Below are positions 18,492-25,484 of a stretch of 64,000 bases of DNA, piece after piece (position 1 is the stretch's first letter; each line of letters starts with the position of its first letter). The stretch comes from Pseudomonas silesiensis (lineage in GTDB: Bacteria > Pseudomonadota > Gammaproteobacteria > Pseudomonadales > Pseudomonadaceae). A model generated the notes under the pieces. That model was not told the DNA's origin. It searched no databases and saw only the letters and a list, made by a program, of their open reading frames with translations. A program made the translations under genes and the position numbers. The DNA is taken from positions 186,001 to 250,000 of the forward strand of contig NZ_CP014870.1 in NCBI RefSeq assembly GCF_001661075.1. The letters run 5' to 3'.

Positions 18492-18625
18492 GTCTCCGCC
18501 CATCGATGAGTCCGAGACCTTGGCACAGCTCTTGTATCTTTTCTGTTGTAAATCAAGGAGGGGAGGGCTGCGATGTTCTGTCATAAACCTTGGATAAGTT
18601 AGCCGCTCACGAACCAGGAGAGCGC

Positions 18626-18844
18626 GTGGAAATGAACGCCGAAGTGAATGTAGTGGGCGAGCGGGCGTTGCATCCCCTGGCGGTAAACAGCGAATCGCTC
18701 CAGATCCTGGCGCACTGGTTGAAGTCCAATGGAATGCGTTCGATCGAAGACACTGATCCGCGCCGGACGATGATCGAGCGCTACCCCGCTGGTTTGTTCA
18801 GCGAAGCGGAGCTGGAAGCGTTGTGGGATGTGATGGAAGGATAA
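18626..18844 (+). CDS. small conserved protein of unknown function
   Basis: The product is 70-72 residues long, acidic and without a signal peptide or membrane segment. Starts at GTG 18626 and ATG 18632 are both in frame; CAGGAGAG at 18615 gives better spacing to the GTG, while the ATG is the commoner choice. The C-terminal part (about residues 35-70) contains RTMIERYPAGLFSEAELEAL. I do not recognise a characterised family. It is framed by its own terminator, and the codon pattern resembles that of its neighbours, so it is likely real. Confidence 0.65.
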   Translation: MEMNAEVNVVGERALHPLAVNSESLQILAHWLKSNGMRSIEDTDPRRTMIERYPAGLFSEAELEALWDVMEG

Positions 18845-18865
18845 AAGAACAACAAAGGATTGATA

Positions 18866-18895
18866 AAAGCGCTGCCGGGATGGCGGCGCTTTTTT
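18866..18895 (+). terminator. rho-independent terminator
   Basis: AAAGCGCTGCC and GGCGGCGCTTTT pair as a GC-rich stem followed by T residues, just after the small gene ending at 18844. Confidence 0.8.
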
Positions 18896-19170
18896 ATGGG
18901 TGAGAAGTTTTTAGGGTGTGGTTTTTATCTGTGATCGACGTTGATCTTAGACGTTATAGATCACGTCAGCCCGGAGTACGTGGTTCACCCGGAGGGATCT
19001 GCGCTGTAGTCGTTGCCAAATACATATTTTCAAATAGATAGTTTGTAACCCTTTATATGACTGATCGGCACGACTGCGTTGAAGGTAAAACGATTTAAAT
19101 CGGACAGACAGTCACCGCAGATAAATCTTTTCTTCGACGATTTCCGCCTATTCACAGACGATTCATGAAA

Positions 19171-19200
19171 TTGACACACTGTTGACGGCGCGGCTACGAT
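19171..19200 (+). promoter_or_regulatory. sigma-70-like promoter of the porin leader or a small RNA
   Basis: TTGACA at 19171-19176 and TACGAT at 19195-19200 are separated by 18 bases, giving a predicted start near 19207. Confidence 0.55.
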
Positions 19201-19242
19201 TCGCCCAACGCCTGTGGCTAACCGCCATGACTCATAAAATTA

Positions 19243-19288
19243 CAATAAGGCCCGCCGCGACTCGTCGTGGGCGGGCCTTATTGTTTTA
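19243..19288 (+). terminator. leader hairpin with terminator form
   Basis: CAATAAGGCCCGCC and GGCGGGCCTTATTG form a perfect 14-bp stem around a 13-base loop, followed by TTTT. It lies 80 bases before the porin start codon and about 35 bases after the predicted promoter start, so a short transcript would end here or the hairpin would attenuate the porin mRNA. Confidence 0.75.
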
Positions 19289-19358
19289 AGGTGAAAAAAG
19301 AGCGCAAAAGCGCCATTTCAGCCGTTGGACACAGCGCGTACCAACCCGTAATAAGGAA

Positions 19359-19366
19359 AAGAACAA
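19359..19366 (+). promoter_or_regulatory. candidate Crc/Hfq catabolite-repression motif (AANAANAA)
   Basis: AAGAACAA lies between the AAGGAA ribosome binding site and the ATG at 19368 of the porin gene. The sequence matches the A-rich Hfq/Crc target known in Pseudomonas mRNAs, which would couple porin translation to carbon source. Confidence 0.45.
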
Positions 19367-19367
19367 A

Positions 19368-20654
19368 ATGTTGAACAAGCGAATCAGCCTGATCGCTCTG
19401 GGGATGTTGAGTGCCACACAGGCCATGGCTAACGACCAGGCCGAATCCAAGGGTTTTGTTGAAGACAGCAGCCTCAAAGTGCTGCTGCGCAATGCCTACA
19501 TGAATCGCGACTACAAAGACGGCAACCCGGACAAAGCCGAATGGGGCCAAGCGGCCATAGGTACCTTCTCGTCCGGTTTCACCCAAGGCACCGTGGGTGT
19601 GGGCGTGGATGCTTTCGGCCTGTACGCATTGCGTCTGGATGGCGGCAAAGGTCGCAGCGGCGCACAGGGTATCGACTTCTTTAAAAAGGGCGACAGCGGC
19701 AGCGCGGCAAATGACCTGTCCAAGGGTGGGGCGGCGGTCAAATTCCGTCTCTCCAGCACAACGCTGACCTACGGCGACCAGATGCCGGCTCTGCCGGTGC
19801 TCAATTACGACAACTCGCGCCTGCTGCCGGAAAGCTACACCGGCACCCTGATCACCTCCAAGGAGATCAAGGGCCTGGAGCTGAACGCCGGTCGCTTCAC
19901 CGCCGAATCGCGCAAAAGCGCGGAGGGCCGTGACAGCGGTGGCTTGAAATCGATCAACGTGCTGGGTGGTAGCTACCAGTTCACCGAGCAGTTCAAGGCA
20001 GCGTTGTACGCCTCCGACGTCGAAGACGTGCTGAAGAAGCAATACGTGAACGCCAACTATGCGTTCCCGATCGACAAGGATCAGTCCCTGAGCCTCGACT
20101 TCAATGGCTACCGCACCAAGCTGGACGATTCCTACGTCCGCGAAAGCGGCGCCACCGGCGATGACAACAAGATCTGGAGTCTGGCCGCCACCTTCGCCAC
20201 CGGTCCACACTCGTTCACCCTCGCGCATCAGCGCAGCACGGGCGACAGCAACCTGGGCTACCCCTACGGCGGCTACCAGAAAGGTCAAGGTCGCGTCGGC
20301 GATGGCGGCAACACCATCTACCTGGCGAACTCCTACTGGTCCGACTTCAACGCCGAAGACGAACGCAGCTGGCAGCTGGGCTACGGTCTCGACTTCACCA
20401 CCTTCGGTGTTCCAGGCCTGACCTACAACGTCGCCTATGTGCGTGGCAGCAACATCACCACGTCCACCAGCGAAGGCGGCACCGAGCGCGAAATCTTCAA
20501 CCAGTTCAAGTACGTCGTGCAAAGCGGCGCGGCCAAAGACCTGAGCGTGAGACTGCGCAGCTCGGTCCTGCGCGTGTCGCAGAAATCCAGCGAATACAAC
20601 GTCAGCGGCAACGAAGTACGGGTGTTTGTGGATTATCCGATCAACGTTTTCTGA
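19368..20654 (+). CDS. OprD-family outer-membrane porin
   Basis: The 428-residue precursor has a signal peptide ending in QAMA at about residue 21. The mature protein has the OprD signature near its start (FVEDSSLKVLLRNAYMNRDY) and ends in a terminal aromatic residue (VDYPINVF), as expected for an 18-stranded beta-barrel. OprD porins pass basic amino acids, peptides, aromatic acids or other small carboxylates; the substrate of this member is not evident. Its position near agmatine and amino-acid genes may hint at an amine or amino acid but is not proof. It is monocistronic, flanked by an upstream leader hairpin and a downstream terminator. Confidence 0.9.
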   Translation: MLNKRISLIALGMLSATQAMANDQAESKGFVEDSSLKVLLRNAYMNRDYKDGNPDKAEWGQAAIGTFSSGFTQGTVGVGVDAFGLYALRLDGGKGRSGAQGIDFFKKGDSGSAANDLSKGGAAVKFRLSSTTLTYGDQMPALPVLNYDNSRLLPESYTGTLITSKEIKGLELNAGRFTAESRKSAEGRDSGGLKSINVLGGSYQFTEQFKAALYASDVEDVLKKQYVNANYAFPIDKDQSLSLDFNGYRTKLDDSYVRESGATGDDNKIWSLAATFATGPHSFTLAHQRSTGDSNLGYPYGGYQKGQGRVGDGGNTIYLANSYWSDFNAEDERSWQLGYGLDFTTFGVPGLTYNVAYVRGSNITTSTSEGGTEREIFNQFKYVVQSGAAKDLSVRLRSSVLRVSQKSSEYNVSGNEVRVFVDYPINVF

Positions 20655-20695
20655 TGATCGGTTGCGGTATCGAGGCCTGATTCAAGGCTGAGGAA

Positions 20696-20729
20696 GAAAA
20701 AAGCCCCGATTGGTTCGGGGCTTTTTTGT
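20696..20729 (+). terminator. rho-independent terminator after the porin gene
   Basis: AAAAAAGCCCCGA, loop, TCGGGGCTTTTTT: a strong stem with T-run, 40 bases after the stop codon. Confidence 0.9.
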
Positions 20730-20770
20730 GGGTGCGATTCAGAGCTCGGCGCTGTCAGAAATTTCCTAGC

Positions 20771-20800
20771 TATCACCGGCAAGCCGGGCTCCTACCAAAA
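20771..20800. repeat. half REP remnant
   Basis: ATCACCGGCAAGCCGGGCTCCTACC is one arm of the REP family seen elsewhere in the window, without a visible partner. Confidence 0.45.
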
Positions 20801-20851
20801 GTGATCACAGCGCACATGTCGTCAAAATCCCGTTTCGGTAACACGTGTCGC

Positions 20852-20918
20852 CAACATGTCGTCCGCGGCGACATGTTCCCAAGACGTGTCGCAAAAAGTG
20901 GAAAATTGCGACACGTTA
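20852..20918. repeat. twin-palindrome element, copy A
   Basis: Two adjacent inverted repeats: ACATGTCG..CGACATGT and ACGTGTCGCA..TGCGACACGT. Copy B at 22923-22988 matches along the whole length with scattered changes. Further ACATGTCG/ACACGTGTCGC and CATGTC..GCGACATG motifs flank this copy, which lies in the promoter region of the fic gene. Confidence 0.75.
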
Positions 20919-20997
20919 AGGCCTCATGTCTACACTGGCGACATGAGTGAAGCCTCTCTCTGCTCAAAAAACATACAAAATGATCAGGAACGCATCC

Positions 20998-22122
20998 ATG
21001 ACCGAACCGCTTCTGCCATGGCAGGCCGACAGGCCCTACAACCAACTGCCGCTGCTACCGCCAGCAATCGAGCTGGAAACACGTGCAGTCCTCAAAAAAT
21101 GCATTGAGGCACGCACCGCGCTGGCCGAGTTGAAACAGGCAGCAGAGCTGATTCCGAACCAAACGGTCCTGATCAATACCATTCCCCTGCTGGAAGCCAA
21201 AGACAGCTCGGAAATAGAAAGTATCGTCACTACCACGGACTTACTGTTCCAGCATGCTCAAGATACTGAAAACCATGCGGACCCGGCGACCAAGGAAGCA
21301 TTGCGTTATCGAACAGCGCTGAACCAAGGCTTTCTATCCTTGGCCCAACGCCCGTTGTCCACCAACACCGCCGTAGAAATCTGCCGCACCCTGAAAGGCG
21401 TGAAACTGGATATCCGCCGCACGCCAGGCACTCAGCTCGCGAATGACCGCACCGGTGAAGTCATCTACACCCCGCCCGAAGGGGAGGAGCACTTGCGCGA
21501 CCTTCTCGCCAACTGGGAGCGCTTTCTTCACAACGAAACCGAGCTCGATCCCCTGGTTCGCATGGCTGTCGGGCATTATCAGTTTGAAGCGATCCATCCC
21601 TTTATCGACGGGAACGGTCGTACAGGACGGGTCCTCAACACCCTGTTTTTGATCCAGGAAGGCCTCCTGAACCTGCCGATCCTCTACTTCAGCCGCTACA
21701 TCATTGCCTACCGTGCCGATTACTACCGGCTCTTGCTGGAAGTTACGACCAAACAAGCCTGGGAACCATGGCTGTTGTTCATGCTAAGCGCGGTAGAAGA
21801 GACCGCTCGCTGGACGACGGCCAAGATTGCGGCCATCCGTGCATTGTCCGAACACACCATGCAGTTTGTGCGTGAGCAACTGCCGAAAACCTACACGCGC
21901 GAACTGGTGGATGTGATTTTCGAGCAGCCTTATTGCCGTATCAGCAATGTGGTCGAAAAGAAAATTGCTCAGCGTCAGGCTGCATCTCGTTACCTGAAAG
22001 ATCTGGTAGAGATTGGCGTATTGGAAGAGATTCAGGTGGGCAAGGAGAAGCTTTTTATCCATCCGAAGCTGATGCAATTACTCATTCGCGACAGCAACGA
22101 ATTCAGGCATTACGTTGGTTGA
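20998..22122 (+). CDS. Fic-domain AMP transferase, SoFic-like
   Basis: The 374-residue protein matches the two-domain Fic family typified by Shewanella SoFic. The active-site motif HPFIDGNGRTGR lies at residues 200-211 with catalytic His200. The N-terminal helix carries the class II inhibitory motif as S70-x3-E74, but the residue after Glu is Ser rather than the usual Gly or Asn. A C-terminal winged-helix region follows (about 300-374). It should transfer AMP from ATP to a protein hydroxyl, held in check by Glu74. ATG 20998 with AGGA 9 bases upstream matches the homologue's N-terminus. Palindromes upstream may be operators. A terminator follows. Confidence 0.9.
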   Translation: MTEPLLPWQADRPYNQLPLLPPAIELETRAVLKKCIEARTALAELKQAAELIPNQTVLINTIPLLEAKDSSEIESIVTTTDLLFQHAQDTENHADPATKEALRYRTALNQGFLSLAQRPLSTNTAVEICRTLKGVKLDIRRTPGTQLANDRTGEVIYTPPEGEEHLRDLLANWERFLHNETELDPLVRMAVGHYQFEAIHPFIDGNGRTGRVLNTLFLIQEGLLNLPILYFSRYIIAYRADYYRLLLEVTTKQAWEPWLLFMLSAVEETARWTTAKIAAIRALSEHTMQFVREQLPKTYTRELVDVIFEQPYCRISNVVEKKIAQRQAASRYLKDLVEIGVLEEIQVGKEKLFIHPKLMQLLIRDSNEFRHYVG

Positions 22123-22144
22123 GAGGTGATTTGTTGAACTCCAG

Positions 22145-22171
22145 AAAGCCCCGATCAATTCGGGGCTTTTT
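22145..22171 (+). terminator. rho-independent terminator after fic
   Basis: AAAGCCCCGA, short loop, TCGGGGCTTTTT; also stops the convergent DUF3077 gene if read on the minus strand. Confidence 0.85.
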
Positions 22172-22187
22172 CATACATGCGATTCGC

Positions 22188-22481
22188 CTATGGAGCGAGG
22201 TTGCTGGCTCGGTTGTTACATGGTGCGTCGAGCACCTTCACCACATCATCGATGATCGCCTTGCTCATATCCTGCAAATAATGCGACGCCCAGGCATGCC
22301 GGTCGGTGTCGCGAACCATGGCGGCGTCTGATGCCAGAAGCTTGGCGACATGGAGCAGGTCGGAGGCGTGGGAGAGGGCCTGGATGACTGGGACACCGGC
22401 GTTGATGCGGAACAGCGGTTCGTTGGCGTGGTAGGAGAAGTGGGTGAGGCCGATGGTTTTCAGGTCTTGGGGGTTGGTCAT
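22188..22481 (-). CDS. DUF3077-domain protein
   Basis: The 97-residue protein carries the DUF3077 pattern, including FSYHANEPLFRINAGVPV in the first third and a final helix with DVVKVLDA. It has no signal peptide. ATG 22481 is chosen over longer frames because GGAGGTG lies 6 bases upstream. DUF3077 proteins are frequent in Pseudomonas accessory regions and have no known function. It is convergent with fic. Confidence 0.75.
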   Translation of the reverse strand: MTNPQDLKTIGLTHFSYHANEPLFRINAGVPVIQALSHASDLLHVAKLLASDAAMVRDTDRHAWASHYLQDMSKAIIDDVVKVLDAPCNNRASNLAP

Positions 22482-22802
22482 TGTGCACCTCCGCTTTTTG
22501 GACGGTTGTGGACGTGAGCCTTTGTACCAGTAGCGAGAATTTGCAGTGGATTGCAGATATTCATAACGAGAACTCCGATTGGTTCCTGCATCGATTCGAG
22601 TTCTCAGGCCCGGTCGCTGAATTGGCAGCGACGGACTGAAGGTAGCTTGAGGGAGATGGATGCGCAATCGTGGCTAGGTGGTGGCGTGGGTTGGAGACCT
22701 GAGTGATTTTTATGCCTGGGCAATAATTATTGGCCAGCCATAGTTTGCATAACCCAAAGGCCTGCTGATGGCCTAGTCGACTTGCTGAAGGAGATATCAG
22801 GA

Positions 22803-22988
22803 ATGGACGTTGAACTGGATCAGTTTCAAAAGGATTTATTGGAATCTGTACGCGAAATGAATGAGCGCCAAGCCCATCCTATCGCTGAGGTTAGGCCATT
22901 AATGCAGGAGCGATTTGACCCAAACATGTCGTCGTCTGCGACACGTGCTCATAACGTGTCGCAGAAATTGAAAAAATGCGACACGTAA
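22803..22988 (+). pseudogene. truncated antitoxin-like gene ending inside a twin-palindrome element
   Basis: The ATG at 22803 has an excellent AAGGAGATATC leader. The first 40 residues (QFQKDLLESVREMNERQAHP) resemble the N-terminus of HigA/NadS-type antitoxins, which normally continue into an XRE helix-turn-helix. Here the homology stops near residue 41 and the last 20 residues are encoded by copy B of the twin-palindrome repeat, which supplies the stop codon. No toxin gene is adjacent. I infer that recombination or insertion clipped the gene. Confidence 0.5.
22923..22988. repeat. twin-palindrome element, copy B
   Basis: ACATGTCG..TGCGACACGT followed by AACGTGTCGCA..TGCGACACGT. It aligns with copy A at 20852-20918 over about 66 bases; the second hairpin (10-bp arms) is the best conserved part. 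Confidence 0.75.
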
Positions 22989-23041
22989 CAAAACGGACTA
23001 CATCAGAAGGGGCTGAGTCCTACAGTAAAGTCGTACAACAT

Positions 23042-23365
23042 CTAGCAGGCGTTAGCTTGTGAAATAACGATCTGAGGCGTGGCCCCGGCATCGTTGGACG
23101 GCAATGTAAAAGTGGCGCGAAAGCCCAGTTTATCCAGCATGTCCATCATTGCATCGATCGTGAATTTCTCGATCTTCCCAGTGGTGAGCTCTGAAATGCG
23201 TGATTGGGTCACGTTCAACCTGGTTGCGGCCGCACTCTGGTTAAGACCAAGGGTTTTGATGCAGTCAGTGATGAACACCGAAAGCTCCATCTTCAGCGCG
23301 ATTTTACTGGCGACTTCTTTTCCATGCGTGACATGGAATGGACTGTCGAAAAATTGAATGGCCAT
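23042..23365 (-). CDS. XRE-family helix-turn-helix protein, antitoxin-like
   Basis: The 107-residue protein has a single HTH at about residues 33-70 (LGLNQSAAATRLNVTQSRIS) with an N-terminal extension, the form of COG5606-type antitoxin partners of HigB-like toxins. The usual toxin gene is not present on either side, so it may be an orphan regulator. The region downstream is the clipped antitoxin-like gene. The ATG at 23365 follows GGAGTGAG. It is divergent from the tautomerase gene. Confidence 0.75.
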   Translation of the reverse strand: MAIQFFDSPFHVTHGKEVASKIALKMELSVFITDCIKTLGLNQSAAATRLNVTQSRISELTTGKIEKFTIDAMMDMLDKLGFRATFTLPSNDAGATPQIVISQANAC

Positions 23366-23585
23366 GAATGTCTCACTCCTTTGAGTTATCTAAAATTTTC
23401 GATAAATGCAGGCTATTCGATTGATCCTTTATAGGCAAACGAGTAGTGCTTGCGCGACAGCATCCATTACACCAAGTAACTAATGATGTTCCCGCCCCCA
23501 TCTTTATCCCCCGCAGCCAACCTCATACATTGAGCTCCAACACCTACCCATCACCCCGATGAGCAGGTCACTGGAGATCTTCCTC

Positions 23586-23807
23586 ATGCCTTTCGTAAGC
23601 GTACGCATCACCCGCGATGGCGTTACCTCTGAGCAGAAAGCTCAGGTGATCGCTGAAATCACTGAAACACTGGAACGCGTGCTCAAAAAGGATCCGCACC
23701 TGACCCACATCGTGATCGAAGAAGTCGACACCGATAACTGGGGCTACGCCGGCATCACCACCACCCAATACCGCAAGCAACTGGCTGAAGGGGAGGGCAA
23801 GTCGTGA
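23586..23807 (+). CDS. 4-oxalocrotonate tautomerase-like protein
   Basis: The 73-residue product begins Met-Pro; removal of Met would expose the catalytic N-terminal Pro1 of the tautomerase superfamily. The pattern PFVSVRITRDGVTSEQK and the later VIIEEV-like strand (IVIEEVDTDNWGYAG) fit the family. It is a little longer than the 62-residue classic enzyme. The GTG start of the next gene overlaps its stop, so the two are co-translated; the substrate is unknown. Confidence 0.83.
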   Translation: MPFVSVRITRDGVTSEQKAQVIAEITETLERVLKKDPHLTHIVIEEVDTDNWGYAGITTTQYRKQLAEGEGKS

Positions 23808-24460
23808 CGCCGTCGGTCTCCATCGATTTCATCTCCGACGTGGTGTGCCCTTGGTGCGCCTTGGGTGCAACGGCACTGGAGCAGGCGATCGAGAAGGTGG
23901 CGGGTGAAGTTTCGGTCGAGCTGACCTACAAGCCCTTCGAGTTGAACCCGGACATGCCGGCGGAAGGCGAGAAAGCGGTCGAGCACTTGATGCGCAAATA
24001 CGGGCGCACCGCCGAAGACGTCGCCGCTGGCAAGGCGATGCAGATCGAACGTGGCGCGACCATCGGTTTCACGTTCGATCTGGAGAAGCGCACGCACTTC
24101 TACAACACGTTCGATGCTCACCGGCTGATGGTGTGGGCGCTGCAGGAAGGGCGGCAGGTCGCACTCAAGAAGATCCTGTTGCGCGCTTACTTCACCGACG
24201 GCCAGAACCCGAGCGATCGCGAGACGCTGGTTCGTCTGGCCACTGAAGCAGGACTGGATGCGGCGGCGGCTCAAGAGGTGTTGGCGTCCGGAGCGTTCGC
24301 CAAAGAAGTGCGTGAGCTTGAAGCGTTTTACCACCAGCACGGCATCAATTCGGTACCGGCCATGATCCTCAACGGTCGTCATCTGGTGTCCGGTTCGCAG
24401 TCGGTCGAGTACTACGAACAGATGTTGAGACAAATGGCGAAGGTCCCCGCTGAAGCCTGA
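23804..24460 (+). CDS. DsbA-family oxidoreductase, FrnE-like
   Basis: The 218-residue cytoplasmic protein has a thioredoxin fold with the active site CPWC at residues 15-18 and a helical insertion, as in FrnE and 2-hydroxychromene-2-carboxylate isomerase-like proteins. It contains the conserved AHRLMVWA segment and ends in VPAMILNGRHLVSGSQ, where the cis-Pro of the fold is seen. The GTG start overlaps the tautomerase stop by 4 bases. FrnE-like proteins have been linked to oxidative stress and to polyketide modification; the partner here is unknown. Confidence 0.85.
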   Translation: MTPSVSIDFISDVVCPWCALGATALEQAIEKVAGEVSVELTYKPFELNPDMPAEGEKAVEHLMRKYGRTAEDVAAGKAMQIERGATIGFTFDLEKRTHFYNTFDAHRLMVWALQEGRQVALKKILLRAYFTDGQNPSDRETLVRLATEAGLDAAAAQEVLASGAFAKEVRELEAFYHQHGINSVPAMILNGRHLVSGSQSVEYYEQMLRQMAKVPAEA

Positions 24461-24503
24461 TTACTTGTGTTTTCAAACCATCATTTATGAGTAGAGGTTC
24501 ATC

Positions 24504-25214
24504 ATGAGCAATTCGAAAAAAGTCATCGTTATCACTGGCGCCTCTCAAGGTCTCGGCGCAGGCATGGTCAAGGCTTTCCGTGATCTGGACTACAAGGTCG
24601 TCGCCACCTCACGTTCGATCAAACCGTCTACCGACCCGGATATCCTCACCGTGGCGGGCGACATCGGCAACCCGGAAGTCGCCCAGCAAGTGATCCGTGA
24701 AACGATCGAACGTTTCGGCCGCATCGACACCCTGGTCAACAACGCCGGGATCTTCGTCGCCAAGCCATTCACCGAATACACTGCTGAAGACTACGCCAAT
24801 GTGCTCTCGGTGAACCTGAATGGCTTCTTCTACATCACTCAACTCGCGATTACCGAGATGGAGAAACAAGGCAGCGGTCACGTGGTGAACATCACCACGA
24901 GCCTGGTGGACCACGCCATCGACGGTGTGCCATCGGTACTGGCTTCGCTGACCAAGGGTGGCCTGAACGCGGCAACCAAATCGTTGGCCATCGAATACGC
25001 CAAGCGCGGGATTCGGGTGAATGCGGTTTCTCCTGGCATCATCAAGACGCCGATGCATGGTGAAGAAACTCATGAGGTGCTGGGGAATCTTCACCCGGTT
25101 GGACGCATGGGTGAGATCAGTGACATTTCTCAGGCGGTTGTGTATCTGGACAGTGCCAATTTTGTTACCGGTGAAATTCTGCACGTTGATGGTGGGCAGA
25201 GCGCGGGTCACTGA
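24504..25214 (+). CDS. short-chain dehydrogenase/reductase-like protein lacking the catalytic Tyr
   Basis: The 236-residue protein has the Rossmann motif TGASQGLGAG at 11-20, the NNAG motif at 79-82 and a C-terminal PG motif (AVSPGIIKTPMH). In the YxxxK active site, however, Lys151 is present but position 147 is Ala rather than Tyr (codon GCT). Cofactor binding is therefore expected but classical SDR catalysis is doubtful. It lies 43 bases after the DsbA-like gene on the same strand, so the three genes probably form one unit, ended by a strong terminator. Confidence 0.85.
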   Translation: MSNSKKVIVITGASQGLGAGMVKAFRDLDYKVVATSRSIKPSTDPDILTVAGDIGNPEVAQQVIRETIERFGRIDTLVNNAGIFVAKPFTEYTAEDYANVLSVNLNGFFYITQLAITEMEKQGSGHVVNITTSLVDHAIDGVPSVLASLTKGGLNAATKSLAIEYAKRGIRVNAVSPGIIKTPMHGEETHEVLGNLHPVGRMGEISDISQAVVYLDSANFVTGEILHVDGGQSAGH

Positions 25215-25240
25215 GATCTGATTTTCCAAACCCCAGAAAC

Positions 25241-25276
25241 AACAAAGCCCTCGTATTTCTACGAGGGCTTTGTTTT
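25241..25276. terminator. bidirectional terminator between the SDR gene and tRNA-Thr
   Basis: AACAAAGCCCTCGT and ACGAGGGCTTTGTT make a 14-bp stem with A/T runs on both sides, suitable for stopping both convergent transcripts. Confidence 0.9.
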
Positions 25277-25279
25277 GTA

Positions 25280-25355
<76 letters not shown>

Positions 25356-25484
25356 GTGTTGGGCGACGATTATAGCGATTGGAATGGTTCTGTAAACCCC
25401 TGAATTCAGACTATTTTTGCGCAGGCGTCAGGCCAGGCCCGCGAGTGCTTGCGCGGGACTGGCCAAGGCAATTGCTTTAACGCC

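Larger units (their letters stand above)
18845..19367. other. long AT-rich region upstream of the porin gene
   Basis: These 523 bases contain a terminator (18866-18895), then about 270 bases of low-GC sequence without a convincing ORF, a sigma-70-like promoter (19171-19200), a strong hairpin (19243-19288) and the porin ribosome binding site. It is probably the regulatory region of the OprD-type porin. Confidence 0.65.

Noticed and set aside
20947..20997. Upstream extension of the fic gene (17 extra residues)
   Set aside because: No ribosome binding site, and the recalled Shewanella homologue starts at the equivalent of ATG 20998.
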